From positions 244,501 through 308,500 of the forward strand of contig JALPQD010000515.1 of the NCBI GenBank assembly GCA_023101885.1: 64,000 bases of DNA, written 5' to 3'. Below, in pieces: positions 38,591 through 50,422 of the stretch. Source of the DNA: Typhlomys cinereus. Lineage: Eukaryota > Chordata > Mammalia > Rodentia > Platacanthomyidae. The position numbers and the translations under genes were made by a program. The notes under the pieces were generated by a model. The model was not told the DNA's origin. It did not search any database and saw only the letters and a program-made list of their open reading frames with translations. The stretch's first letter is position 1, and every line of letters starts with the position of its first letter.

Positions 38591-41500
38591 AATGTTGGTC
38601 ACAGCTATCAAGCCCTGTCCATATGCCAGACACATCAGAATCATGCACATATTTTAACTTCTTCAAGCCCTCTGAAGGAAGCACTCTACTGTTTTAGACA
38701 AACGTGAAACTAAAGCACAGAGAGGTCCCGTGGCATTGATAAATTCGAGTGGCTAATAGACTGTCACTCAGATCCAGAGCCAGTGAGTGAGCCACCACTC
38801 TGCTACAGGGAAACACAGATTCAAAAGCCGAAAAGCTTATTTTTAGGTTGCGATGGTCCGTGTCTCAAAACTCAAGAGTCTGGGTTGGTTTTTACATGTT
38901 TGGCCAAACATATGCAGATGTGCGTTTTCCTGTGTGGATGTCTAGCAGTGGAAGGTGAATGCTTGTTGGAGTGCCTTCTAAGGGAGGAGAGCACTGCCCA
39001 CAGCTTTATTCCCACACTGTAGCCTAACCCAGGGTCCTCGTTCATTTCACAATAGGTGAGCCCCACATTGAGAACTAAATTATATTTTTATGTGTAAGTC
39101 AGAATTCAAGCCATGCCTCTCCTTTAAAATAGCTGTTGTCTGCCTCCACTCTTTCCGGCCCTCTGACACACACCCGCATCCTCACAGAGCAATGCGTTTT
39201 AGCAAATGTAAGCAAATCAGCTTTAATGTCAAAACTGGATTCTACTCAGTTATTAATTTGGGAGAACAGCAAATAAATACCCCCATTGAGGTCATGTTGT
39301 GATGGGCATGCACCCCTCCCACATGTGATATTTAGTTGACTCAGCTGTCTGAATGGTTCTCCAGCTTCTCGGATCCAAGCCAGGTGCATGAGGTGTGGCT
39401 TAGGATGGTAGTGCAGCAGAGGTGTGATGGGCAGGCCAGAGGGGTTGGCTCCCAGAAAGCAGAGGCTGTAATGCTGCTCCAAAGAAGACAGTCAACTCAG
39501 GAGAGACACAAAGCCAGAGTCCAGCCATCTGCGTAGGCCAGACTGCTGGTCAGGATTCTGCCTAACGGCTGCAGAAAGGCAGGTCGTAGACCTGTGCCGA
39601 CCTTCTGCTTCCCGGCTTCTTTCAGACCAGGTACATGCGTCCTAGGACTGACAGTTGTTCCTTGACTGTCGCAATATTTGGGTGTCAGGATCGTCATAAC
39701 TGCAAAAGAAGGAGAGGAAAAGAGACGATAAAGAAGTGGAGACATAGAGAAAAACAAATTCAGAGCAAGGGTGCCCCATCAAATTCATCCACACCCTGCC
39801 CCACTTTGCCTGTCAGACCTGAGGAACCATTTCATTGTAGCGCCACGCCGAGCTCCCAGCAGACTGCCTGCCCTTCTGTGCTCTCTACACCCTGGGATCC
39901 TGCCCTGTCTCCCCAAGCTTGGGCTCTGCATGTCTGGTTCACAGGGGCACACACTGCTGTGCTCATAAATCTGCTTCCTCTCCTCAAATAGCTTCCCACA
40001 AGGTGTGTCTGATCTTGGCTCGGCATCCCAAGAAAAGCTGGCGTTGCTCTTAGAGCCAGTAAGCCCATGGAGACTTAAGACCCCAGAACTGAATCAGTCA
40101 TGTCATGTGACTACAGTGAACGTCTTCTCAGGGTTCAGTGGGACTCAGCCATCAAAGTGTATCTCTCACCAGACTGTGTCCAGACCATGTGGAAGGCATC
40201 AGTGCCACTCTGGCCCACACATAGAGGCAGACCCAGGGCCTACGCAGGTCCTGAAATACCAGAACGCTCTATCACGGCGAAAGGTTTGGCTTCCCTGTGG
40301 CTACTCAGCCTGATAGACATCTTATAAGTACATGCCAGGTACAAAAAGAGGAAGTGATGTCAGCAACTACAAAGAGACCCTGCAGAGAAGGAAAGAACAG
40401 GGGTGCTCCCACCCTGACCCCCAGTCAGCTTGCTAAATTTCCTTCCAGATTAAATCTAACTTGAATGAGTCTCAAAGGGCTGCCCCCAACCAGCCCCCAT
40501 GACTTGGGCATTGAGCAAGGTCTCTTCACACTTCGCAATGATTTGGGAGCTATCAAGCATTCCTAAGACAATGTTCCCCACTGCTGGGCAGCTCCCCAGC
40601 AGTCAAGAATCAGTGAGCATTCACTGTGCTGCTAGTTTCTATAAGATGGGGGTCATCATTATTCCATATCCAAATAAGGAAACTTTGTCACAGAGAAGAA
40701 GACCCCTCATTTAAGTCACAATATCTTCAACTGGTAAACCCTGAACTCAAGCGCAAAACTCTTGACACAAACAGGGTTGCAAACTACTGCGCTTACCTGG
40801 GCTGGAGAGCCAGGAATCTGCGAAGCTGCACAAGTGTAGGGACATTGCACAGAGACGGCACCTGTGAGAAACGGATACAGCAGTGTTGTTCAGAGGCTTC
40901 CGTTTATCGTTCCATGAGAGTGTGAATCTAGGTAGATCTTCGGATGTTTCTGCAAGAGAGGCAATAAATAAAGATTTGTGAGTATAATCTTCCAGTTTAT
41001 ATTGGTGATGGGTGTAACTATTCAAAAATCACTGTGCAAGCCCAACAATGAGAAGCACTTATAATATGTGTAAGATTCCTCATGTTACCTATGGTGAATC
41101 CAAAGCCCAGAATCCTACTTATTGGGCTGCCCCAGGTTAAAATGGACAGAGAGGCTTAATGCTGATGAGTCATGATTTTTTTTCTCCCTATGACTTCCAT
41201 CTACTGGCCTCAATTCTGCCATCTGGAGTAACAGGCCTTCTGAAATAATATCATTTTGTCCTCTTCTCTAGACTCTGCTATGCTGGCTCTGCTATTCCAA
41301 GAATGTGCTAAAAGAAAAAAAAAAAAGACCCTACCTCATTTCATGACTGTCAAGACCCATGCTTAGACTTAAACCCTTTCTTTGCGGTCTTGTCTTTGCC
41401 ATGAAGCTCATGACAAGTTCTCCCAATCCATCAGAACTCCTCCAAGAATGGAACTCGAAGTCACTAGCCTTCCTTGACAACGAAGGGTCTGCCTCAGTGG

Positions 41501-42538
41501 AGATGAGGACATTCCAGCTCCCCAGTCCAAATGGAGGCTTTTGGTTCTCTGCAGTGATTGTCACTGTAGAGGGACATGATAGTCCGACCAGCATGGACCT
41601 GAACAGCTTCCCCAGTCACACCCATACAGGGACACCTCCAAGGCCATCCTCTAACCTGTGGCTTGCAGGCCTCGCCTGACTGAGCTTTTCCTCGCAAAAG
41701 ATGATTCAGAAACCAATTGCTGAGTCGTGAAATGAACTTCGTTCTCTTCCTTTCCCAGTATTTGAAGGACTGTACCATCACGACTCATTGCACCCAGTGT
41801 TAGGTTTGCCCCCCATTTGGTGACACTGAAATTCAGTGACTGGACAATACTATGTGCAAGCCAAAAGCCTGGTTGTATAACTCCCCGTGGGCCAGAAACA
41901 AAGAGGTGCAGAACCGCAGGATCCAAAGAGCAGTGGCTCAGCTCTGCCTCTCCTCTCACGGGCATGAGCTCCTCTCTCCGCTGCCAAGTAGGTGCCTCTT
42001 CAGCCCCCACCTCTCCACTTCCCTTTTGAAAGACAGAACTGCAGATCTGCTAAACTGTCATTGAAACCGAGAGAGGCAGAGGCCAACCTTATACTCTTCT
42101 GCCTTTTGGCCTTTCCCTGTGGTTACTGGGTCTGGGGCCGAGCTGAACAGCTGGGTTTTCCCTGCGCGGTGATTCACAGATGCAGTGTCTCTAACAGTCT
42201 CGGAAGGACCAAGCGGGGAAAGCGTCCTGGTGGTCAAGTGATCCCTCAAAGCCACTGGGCCTGTGACAGGGTCTCCAGCTGGTGTCAGGTGACAGAGAAC
42301 AGGTCCAGGCTTCTGGCTTGGCTACGAGACTTGACTGTCCACTCATCAGCCTCAGGATGGGACTCATCACCAGGAGCCTGTGAACAGCTGAATCCTCAGC
42401 CATGGAAGAGCTTCTGGCAGATCAGGTTTTGTTCCTACCGTAAGTGACTATTAGCTGGTCAGTGCGCGTGGCTGCAGAACAGTCTGGGGATTTTCATGTA
42501 TCTGCCAAGTACTTAAGCATTAAAATTACAGGGGTATT
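38100..42538. other. Intergenic DNA with a CT repeat and old MIR traces
   Basis: No gene is supported. Contains a CT microsatellite at 38541-38588 and probable ancient MIR or L2 traces near 38675-38795 and 40619-40745. Many overlapping 60-150 codon frames on both strands at 39-42.4 kb reflect higher GC rather than coding: none has a recognisable domain. Confidence 0.5.
38541..38588. repeat. (CT)n microsatellite
   Basis: Pure CT run of 48 bases. Confidence 0.95.
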
Positions 42539-42797
42539 GGGGCTGGGGAGATGGCTCAGGGTTGAAAGCCTTTGCCTGGCAAGCAAAAGGGCCTGGGTTC
42601 AGATCCCCAGTCCCACAGATATGGCCACAGTCTGTACTTCTGACCCTGGAAGGCAGAGTGTGGGAAACCCCCAGAGCGAGGAGACAGACCAATCTAGGAT
42701 AACTCCTAATGTCACCCTTGGGCCTCCACAGGCACACAAACTCAAATGCCCTCTTGCACACTCACGTGCACACATGCGCACACACACACACACAATG
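42539..42797 (+). mobile_element. tRNA-derived SINE (B2 superfamily), best-preserved copy
   Basis: Complete layout: GGGGCTGGGGAGATGGCTCAG head, CTTTGCCTGGCAAGCAAAAG anticodon-arm equivalent, B-box GGGTTCAGATCCCC, middle CCTGGAAGGCAGAGTGTGGGAAACCCCC, then CACCCTTGGGCCTCCACAGGCAC and a CA tail. It serves as the reference for the other eight copies. Confidence 0.8.
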
Positions 42798-42799
42798 TA

Positions 42800-43625
42800 T
42801 AAGGGCATGCAAAGAAGAATAAACCACTCACCAGAAACCAGGCAGAATCAAAGATAGGCAAGATCACAAGGTTAACAGCATATTAGGAAGCAAAATTCTC
42901 TTCCAATATTCAGGAAGGCCCAAAGACAGCGCCCCAGACACCCAGATCTGGGGGACCTAGGAGCTCACTTTCCTGGGGATAGTAGAGCATTATATGCTTC
43001 CTCCAAGGTCATGCAATACATATGAAATTTAAACTCGGCGTAAAAAGTTTTGTCAACTAAGCTTTCCCTGAAGCACACCATTCTATGCGAATGGACTATC
43101 AGTGGTAGTCAGAAGAGTAAGCTAATAACACGGTAGATTCCTTTCCATTTCTCACAGCCTCCAGAATGTCACTTCAACCCAGGTGGCTTAGAGCAGGTGG
43201 GCTCCTGAGACACACCCTGCTCAGCCCTCAGTGTCTGGAACATGATAAGGCCTCTGTACTCAAGAGTTATCAACCTCTGCAAACAAAGCCTTGGGGTGGG
43301 TGGAAAATGAGAAAATGGGTAGAAAGCCCTCCTGGGGACTGGAACGCTTCAAGACTGAGGCTAGACCACATAGTGCTCAGCATTTCTCCTGTGGCTTTTA
43401 GAACCATGGTGATCATCAGCAGGAAAGGGCTGGAGTGCCCCCAGGAGGAAGAGGAGGAAGAGGAGGAGGAAGAGGAGGAAGATGGCAGGAGATGGGAGAG
43501 AACCACAAGACTTCACACCTTGGACCAAGTGTGGCTCATCCTTCCTTTGCACAGCACACAGGCCAACCTATTGCCCTCCACTGTCTTCCTCTCTCCTTTG
43601 TTTAATTAATAGTTTTGTTCCTTGA
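42800..43625. other. Intergenic DNA with a GAGGAA repeat
   Basis: An AGG/AAG purine repeat lies at 43441-43482. A 147-codon frame across it reads poly-glutamate from the repeat and is not a gene. Confidence 0.5.
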
Positions 43626-43639
43626 TAATTCCACATATG

Positions 43640-44530
43640 TGTGTGTTGTGGCTTGAATATGAGTCGCCCCCCCTCCCGCCTCCCGCTCATGTGTTTGAAT
43701 CTTTAGCTGATGTTGGTGTTTGGAAAGTTGGGGCACCTTTGAGAAGTGGAGAATCGCCTGGAGGAAGGCACATTTCAGGGAATGGGGCTGGAGGTTTGGT
43801 AGCCTGGCCCTGCTTCCTCTCACTTGGCTCTTGTCCTCTGTGTTTCTTTTTTTTTTTCTTATTTATTCAATTTGTGTGTGTGTGCATGTGTGTGTGTGTG
43901 TGTGTGTGTGTAGAACCACGGACAAATTCGGGAACCACCATGGACGCCTCCACCTCCTCCTTGTTTACTCTGCCCCGGAATTCACAGGCTCCGCCCTACC
44001 AGGACCAGAAATGCAGGCCACCCCCGCTTCCGCCCGGTGTCTATACGTGGGGTCTAGGATCCGAACTCAGGACCTTCCGCCTCCAAGGCAGAGGCTTAAT
44101 CCCTGAGCCACCTCTCCAGCCCCGTCCTCTGTGTTTCTTGATGGGTGGAAATGTGAGTGGCCTCCACAGGCTCATATATTTGAATCTTTCATTGTTTGGG
44201 AAGGTCATGGCATTTTAAGAGGCGGAGCCTTGCTGGAGGAAGGCAGTCACAGGGGGTGGACCTTGTGGTTGATTAATTCTACCCTACTTCCCAGAAAGGT
44301 CTGCTCTTGCAATTGGCAGTTTCGCAGCTCAGAGTCTCCTTGATAGATGTGACTTAGGCTGCCTCCAGTTTCTGTCAGTCAGCCCTGCCTCCCCTGCCAT
44401 AATGGGGTGTGTCTCCCCCCTGGAACCATAAACTAAATAAATCTCCCTTTTCTCCCAGTAGGTTGCTTGACTTTGAGTGGCATCTCACAGCAGCAACAGG
44501 AAGAGTCGCTGTTACAAAGAGACTGTCTCT
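43640..44530 (+). mobile_element. Two partial copies of a second rodent repeat, split by a SINE
   Basis: The first part (43640-43832) has GCTCATGTGTTTGAATCTTTAG and CTGGAGGAAGGCACA. The second (44140-44530) repeats GCTCATATATTTGAATCTTTC and CTGGAGGAAGGCAGT and continues to CTGGAACCATAAACTAAATAAATC and AGCAGCAACAGGAAGAG. This matches a common mouse repeat type with a CTCATGTATTTGAAT start and an AAATAAA-containing end. Because the start is present twice, these are two copies or a duplication, separated by a reverse SINE. Confidence 0.55.
43849..44123 (-). mobile_element. tRNA-derived SINE (B2 superfamily) with perfect target-site duplication
   Basis: Reverse-oriented copy: an A-rich stretch and CA tail at its left (as T and TG), GGAGCCTGTGAATTCC-like middle, and the tRNA-like head complement TTAATCCCTGAGCCACCTCTCCAGCCCC at its right. 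It is flanked by a perfect 16-base duplication GTCCTCTGTGTTTCTT at 43833-43848 and 44124-44139, so both ends of the insertion are exact. Confidence 0.85.
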
Positions 44531-45477
44531 CCTCTGGAATCTTAAGCCAGGAAGTAAATCCTTAGGAAAGGAAGTAAATCTTCCTTTCTCCTCTAAAGCT
44601 GGCTGTGTTGGAGTGTTGTCTCACAACTACAAAAGAAAACTCATTGCAAGCTTGTTGACTTGATGCATTGCAACAGTTCTCCCTGGAAACCCTCTATCTT
44701 CCTTCTGCCCCCACCATCCCCTCTTCTTCCCTACAAATCTCTTTATTCATGGCTTTTTGTTTTGTGTCCCACTGTGTTTGCATGTGTGGCCATGGGTTTA
44801 AAATGGACCATTTTAGTCTAGAGGGTTCTCTGACAGGAACACAAATGGATACGACACCCCCTTCCCTTCCATACTCTGTGAGATGCCAGTATCTTCTGTC
44901 TTCTCTATGCATCCTCTGCACTGGGTCCCTCACTTCTTCACTTCCTGCACTTTCCACTTTAAGGAAACCTCACGCTCTTCTGCAAGCATCATGCCCAGCC
45001 TGCAGCCCTTTCACATGGCTCTCCTCAAAGTTACTACCCTCAGTTTTCATGAGGATCCTAGGACCAGTTTCCCTTCCTATTTGATCATCTGACATCTGGT
45101 CCCTTTCCAATTGTGTCCCTAGATATCTGGACTGAAAAGTCCAGCATCACCCTGATGTCCCCTTTTTCATCCCAGGCTTCCATTGTCTGATCCCACTTGG
45201 GCACCCAAATTGGAGCCACATCTTAGACTTGAATAAGATCTCCGTGTGTTACTCCTTGGGAATTTCAGGCTCAACCACCCATCCTTAATACCAGCCTTCA
45301 GGCTGCCCTGCTTTGTACTTCCCACGTATCTGTAATCAGGCATCTTATGGGTGTTATCCCCATTTTGAACACTTTTCCCTCAATCTAATAACCTCTGCCT
45401 ATCTTCATTCCTGCCAATAGACAATTGAGAGCCCCTGATCATCGCTTGAAACATCTTCTTGCTAAATGTCCAACTCC
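44531..45477. other. Intergenic DNA, pyrimidine-rich
   Basis: CT-rich sequence of the kind seen in old L2 copies, without a clear match. No gene is supported. Confidence 0.4.
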
Positions 45478-45727
45478 AGGATTAGGGGTTAAAACTTTTA
45501 CCTTGCAAGCAAAAGGACCTGAGTTCAGATCCCCAGATCCTTGTAAAAATGCTATGTGGAAATGGCAGCAGCCTATAATTCCAGTCCTGGAAGGCAGAGG
45601 AAACCCCAGAGCAAAGCAATAAGGAGGCAGAGCAATCCAGAATGATTCTCAGTGTCACCCTTGCGTCTCCACAGGCACACATAATCAAGTACCCTTTTGC
45701 GCATGTGCACACACACGCGCGGGCGCG

Positions 45728-45770
<43 letters not shown>
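45478..45770 (+). mobile_element. tRNA-derived SINE (B2 superfamily), head truncated, CA-tailed
   Basis: Begins inside the head (GGGGTTAAAACTTTTACCTTGCAAGC), then B-box GAGTTCAGATCCCC, GGAAGGCAGAGGAAACCCC, CACCCTTGCGTCTCCACAGGC and a CA tail at 45732-45767. Confidence 0.75.
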
Positions 45771-45772
<2 letters not shown>

Positions 45773-46299
45773 ACATCTATGTTCAACTCCTATAACCCTT
45801 ATCCTATTGTACTCTTCCTCCACCAGTCCCACCTTTGTGAGCACATCTTGACTTTCCTTCTCATTGTGGCATGCATCCCATCCCTTCCTTTCCTTTTGCC
45901 ACCTTCTTCTTTTCCAGGCCTTTAAATGCTCTATGCCTTTCCCCATTCCTAGGCTCCAGTATAATCTCACCCCACAATGGTCTTGTCCTTACAGACTTGT
46001 ATATCTCCCTGGCAATCCAGGCAAAATTTATCTCCCGAGCTCTAAAACATCTAACAAAACATCCACATTCCACTTTACTTCCCACTCAGCTTGCTCCCTG
46101 GCCCCCAGACGCCGGGGGTGCATGAGGGTCGTTGAGCCTGTGGACTGGATCTCTGCACTGTCTCTTTTTCAGCTCATCTCTTCATGGTATCTGCTTGGAT
46201 CACCCCAACAGCCTCCCTTCTGGCCTCCCTCCTCCCTTATCATCATCTCTTCCCCATCCAGGTAGAGCCCACCCATCCCCCTCAGCAGCCCAATGGGCG

Positions 46300-46800
46300 T
46301 CCTTAACAGGAAAAACCCAGTCATGATACTCATATGTTTAAATTCCTCAAGGTTTCCCTACTTCCAAAGTAAGTCCAAATAACCTGGCAGAGACTTCCAC
46401 ACGGACCCCCTTAAGATCTAGCTCCTCCTTTTCTTTCCATACTCGCGGCTTCCATTCCTTGCCCATTGTGCTCCAGCATAATGAATTCCGGCCTGATGTC
46501 TCCCCCATCTTCACAAGGTTGACTGGTTTTCCAGCTCCGCATGACTCACTAGCCGCAGCTGGCTCTTCAGAGCTCTGCTCTTACCCCATGGTGCCCGCCC
46601 TCTTCTGCGCATTCCTACGTAAGCCTGCGCGCTCCTGTCTGCGCTTCTCCTGCCCTGTTCTAGTTTTTCACTAGCCCGTGTCTCTCGTTCAGCTTTAGGG
46701 TCATGAGCACTGACATGACACGATCTTATCTTTGAGTTCCCAGTATCCACAGGCCCATGCCCAGAACATACATCACGAATGAATATGAATGAAAGAATCG
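46300..46800 (+). mobile_element. L2 LINE 3' end
   Basis: Phrases in L2 order: AAATTCCTCAAGGTTTCCCTACTTCC, AAGTAAGTCCAAATAACCTGG, TTGCCCATTGTGCTCCAGC, and the closing CCATGCCCAGAACATACATC then GAATGAATATGAATGAAAG. Ancient and diverged. The CT-rich sequence at 45.78-46.3 kb may be its 5' continuation. Confidence 0.5.
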
Positions 46801-46867
46801 TCTTTCCAATGAGACTCTAAAGGCATCGCATTTCTAAAGAATAAAAATCCTAATTCTCAGAACTGGT

Positions 46868-46966
46868 GAGGCTCACCAGTTAAGTCCCTGGAGCCCACAT
46901 AGTGGAAGGAAAGAACTGGTTTCTGAAAGCCGTCTTCTGACTTCCACACACGGCATGGCTTACACG

Positions 46967-47020
<54 letters not shown>

Positions 47021-47108
47021 CACTCACTCTCACTATCTTGCTCTCTCTCTTTGTCTCTAGCTCTCACTCTAGCTCTCTTTCTTGCTCTCTCGCTCTCTCT
47101 CATAAGTA
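46868..47108 (+). mobile_element. Degenerate SINE with a CT tail
   Basis: B2-like 3' half (GTCTTCTGACTTCCACACACGG) followed by CT repeat at 46970-47017, a degenerate CT-rich extension to 47100, and ATAAGTAAATAAAC. The tail style recalls the CT-plus-AAATAAATA endings at 38040-38095. Confidence 0.5.
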
Positions 47109-47386
47109 AATAAACATTATTATTAAAAATTCAAGTTGTCTGGGACTTCGTCTTTGACAGAGCCCCTTTCTTTTTCCTTTTTCTTTCCTGTCCACCCAAG
47201 AACCCTGGAGACAAGGCATCTGGAGTGAATAGCTTCAACCTTCTCACCTCTCCTCCTTTCCCCACCTCAGTTATACACCTGCTTTTTTCTCCCTTTAGCT
47301 TACCAGTAAGGACTTGCTGAATAGATGTAGAACATGGACCAGGGATTAGGAAAGACTTTTTCTTTTTAAAGAAAGACCTATTCCTG

Positions 47387-47610
47387 GACTGGAGAGACGG
47401 CTGAAGAGTTAAGAATCTGCCTCACAAGCAGAATGTCCTGAGTTCAGATCTCAGGTCCATGTAAAAACACCAGGTATAAACAGTGGTGGCCTAAACTTTT
47501 GGCCCTATAGGCAGAGCCTGGGAAACCCCAGAGTGAAGCAAAAAGGAGGTAGAAGCAATCCAAGATGATTTCCAAAGTCACTCTTGGTGCTCCACAGGGG
47601 CACACACAAT

Positions 47611-47663
<53 letters not shown>

Positions 47664-47687
47664 ATAGATAGATAGATGATAGATAAT

Positions 47688-47742
<55 letters not shown>

Positions 47743-47751
47743 AATTTTTAA
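47387..47751 (+). mobile_element. tRNA-derived SINE (B2 superfamily) with CA plus GATA tail and target-site duplication
   Basis: Head GACTGGAGAGACGGCTGAAGAGTTAAG, B-box GAGTTCAGATCTC, block GCCTGGGAAACCCC, CTCCACAGGGGCACAC, then CA (47612-47660) and GATA (47661-47741) and A-rich sequence. It is flanked by AAAGAAAGAYCTATTCCTG at 47368-47386 and 47752-47770 (one mismatch in 19), so the whole composite tail lies inside the insertion. Confidence 0.85.
47612..47741. repeat. (CA)n followed by (GATA)n
   Basis: Forty-nine bases of CA followed at once by about 80 bases of GATA, with two interruptions near 47676-47690. Confidence 0.95.
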
Positions 47752-48309
47752 AAAGAAAGATCTATTCCTGTTCTCCATTGCTGGGGTGACAGGAAACCCC
47801 TAAAGACTGCTGATAAATCACCATGTTGTCGGGTCCCTTGAAACCGGAAACTCAGCAGCAAGCGCTTGCCAATAAAGAAAGTCTGTGGGGCTCAAGAGCG
47901 AACCCTCACCCGGAGTCGGGCTGGAAGCCTTCCTACAGGGTTTTCAAGAAAGTGAGGAAGGCAGAAGGCAGCAAATATGAGTGTGAATATGTGAAGTGAC
48001 GTGAGCAAGGTTGGACGGGAAGAGAGTCGCTGCCATTGCTAGGTTGTGAAAGACTAAGGAGCGAGTCGAGGTAGGGAAGCAACTTCAAGGCCACTTGAGG
48101 AATTCCAAGTCTTTGCAAAAAGTAAAATAGGGGTCTGTACAGGAATGAAGGTGAAAGGAAAGGCGCCCCCAGATGCTGTGTGTCAGGTGCTGAATGAGGA
48201 CCCTTTCATGTTGAGGTGACCCAGTGTAGAGACTGGTTGATGCTCAAGAGTGAAAAGGTTCCTGATCAAATACAACTGAGGGGGTATGATCTCACCAGAA
48301 GGGGAGGGC

Positions 48310-49086
48310 ATATAGTCTGGCAGATGAAAGGTGATCATTTTGCAAATGGGTGACTGACCCCTCCCTCACCGAGATTTCCTGCTTTTATTACATCTACTCT
48401 TGAATGTGCTATTATAACAAGACTCCAGTTTAACAGCTTTTTGTCTCTGGCCAGGGGGTGACATACAGTGCCCATCAGGATGGAGTGAAGGGCATTGCAG
48501 GAGCAGCAAAACTGCAAAAGAAAATCAACAAACTACAATCCAGAACTTCAGAGACTCTATATCAACCACATAGAATTAGGCCAGCCTAATCTCCCCCCAT
48601 CCTGAAGCTCAAGGACATTTGCGGAAGAGGGGGCGGTAAGATTGTAAGAGCAAAAGGATGGGAGGAGCAATGAATTGCAAGATTCTCCACACTAGTTAGG
48701 GCCGAAGTAATCATAATAGGACTTTGCATGCCCTGCACAATGTCCAACACACTATTGACCTCACAAAGTCTAGCATCAGCTAAAGGCACCAAGATCCTTG
48801 GAGGCAAGGGATTGACAGCCACAGTAGTGTTTCTATGCTTAAGGGGAACATGAGAAAGGGTTCAGGGAAATGCCACTGGGTCCTCGTACGTCATCGGAGA
48901 GGAGGACCAAGAAGAGAGTTAGGCATACACAATAAAGGACTCTCTGGGAATTGGGGGGGAGGCATTGGGGGATGGAGAGGGAGGAAGGGGGAGCAGGGGG
49001 TTCAGGGGGAGGAGGAGGGAGGGAGGGAACTGGTCTACCTATTAAGTTTGTATGAGTGGAAATAATAAAAAATGTATTTAAAAAAG
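48310..49086 (+). mobile_element. L1 LINE 3' UTR (type 2 tail)
   Basis: Aligns segment by segment with 35090-35735: CCCATCAGGATGGAG against CCAATCAGGATGCAG, GATCCTTGGAGGCAAGGGATT against GATCCTTAGAAGCAAGGGATT, AAAGGACTCTCTGGGAATTG, then a G-rich tract (48950-49030) and CTACCTATTAAGTTTGTATGA before an AATAAAAAATG tail. No ORF2 sequence is included. Confidence 0.75.
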
Positions 49087-49756
49087 AGTGAAAAGGAAAG
49101 TATTATGCAATTTTCAAATCACATACCAAAGGCAGAAGTCTAGGGGAGCAGTCTCTCCCGCCCGTGTATTTTTCACAAGGCCTTGTCTGATCCCTGGACA
49201 GCTTTAGTGCAGGTGGACAACAGGTTCTGTGCTGCCATCTGGTGGTGGAATAGAAGATCAGTCTCTATGGTTCCTGGACGTGATATCTAGTAGTGTCATG
49301 AGTAGATAGATGCTTGACATTGACGGGGGTCTTTTGGGGGGGAGAGGATTAACCAGAAAGTAGTAATGTCTCTTGGACTATCCAACTCTGATCCCTATAA
49401 AAAATACTATTTGTTTACATTTTCATTCATCCCTTTTTGTCTGGTTCTTAGCACAAAAACTAAATTACAAAGAATTTTGAAATATATAATGCTTATATAG
49501 TTCACTGGAACTTTTCTTCATAGCAACCTTGAGATGAATTGAATGTGATACTTTTTAACATAATAGGAAACTGAAGTCATGAAAAGTTATCAAATCCTTT
49601 GGTCAATATTTACTGGGCATCTATGATATGCCACATTATGCTAAGTAGTAGCGTGTAAAGGTTAATTCCCAAGTAGGATTTACTGTTTAAAAACCAACAC
49701 CTTGCAAGAGGAAAGGGACATTATTCAAAGGACAACATATTATCTCTGTTACTCTG
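49087..49756. other. Intergenic DNA holding a CTCF-like motif
   Basis: No gene. Contains a strong CTCF-type match at 49231-49245 and otherwise AT-rich sequence. Confidence 0.5.
49231..49245 (-). promoter_or_regulatory. CTCF-type core motif
   Basis: The minus strand reads CCACCAGATGGCAGC, matching the CTCF core (CCASYAGRKGGCRS) at every constrained position. Occupancy cannot be judged from sequence. Confidence 0.5.
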
Positions 49757-50146
49757 CATGTTGGCAATAAATTCACAACCAAACTGCGTAAGGGGGAACA
49801 AGGAGTTTTATTCTGGTTTACAACTCTCTAGTTCGTTCCATTTGGCAGGACCAAGGAACCTGATGAATGAAGGAAACTGGCCATATCACACCTACAGAGG
49901 ATGTGGAGAGAGGGGCAAACCTCTCTTGCCAGATAAATCTATCCAAAGATTGGCAATTCTGTGAATCAACTCCCATCATCTTATCTCCCTGCCCGGGGGA
50001 AAATCCTTATCACCATGAGATGGGTCTTCCCCATCAATCAGACAATCTGCAGACTTGCTCAGGGCTTAAACCAACTGCTAATTCTTCACAGCTATGCCCA
50101 GAACTCCGGCCTTCTTTGTCAAGTGGACACCTGAATCTAACTAGGA
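49757..50146 (-). mobile_element. Dispersed rodent repeat, copy D
   Basis: Closely follows copy B: GGAAACTGGCCATATCACACC, CCATGAGATGGGTCTTCCCCATCAATCAGAC, CTTGCTCAGGGCTTAAACC, and terminus TTGTCAAGTGGACACC. Reverse orientation relative to copies A and C. Confidence 0.6.
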
Positions 50147-50422
50147 CAATGTGAATTGATTTCATTGTACAAGATGCTTAGAGATGTTAACTAACTTTCA
50201 AGTTTATCTGATCAAACATACACACACCCCTTCTTCCAACCTGACTTATCTTCTCCTGCACCATGTGAAAATAAATAAGTACGCTTTTGTTCTTCAACTC
50301 TCACTCCCCTACTTTAATTCAGTCTTCTCATGTGATCTTTTCTCATTTCTTCCTTCCTAACGCTTCTGCAAATGCCGCACCTTTCCGCGTGCCGCAGTCA
50401 TCGTTTGTAAAGTGAATCCCCA

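Noticed and set aside
42539..42620. tRNA-like sequence with A and B boxes, and similar heads elsewhere
   Set aside because: These are heads of tRNA-derived SINEs: they lack a proper acceptor stem and run into the common SINE body, so they are not tRNA genes.
43166..43609. 147-codon frame with a poly-glutamate run
   Set aside because: The acidic run is a translation of an AGG/AAG simple repeat.
45720..45767. Alternating purine-pyrimidine runs (CA, CG) as possible Z-DNA or CRISPR-like repeats
   Set aside because: They are ordinary microsatellites. There are no spacer-separated direct repeats, and the organism is a eukaryote.
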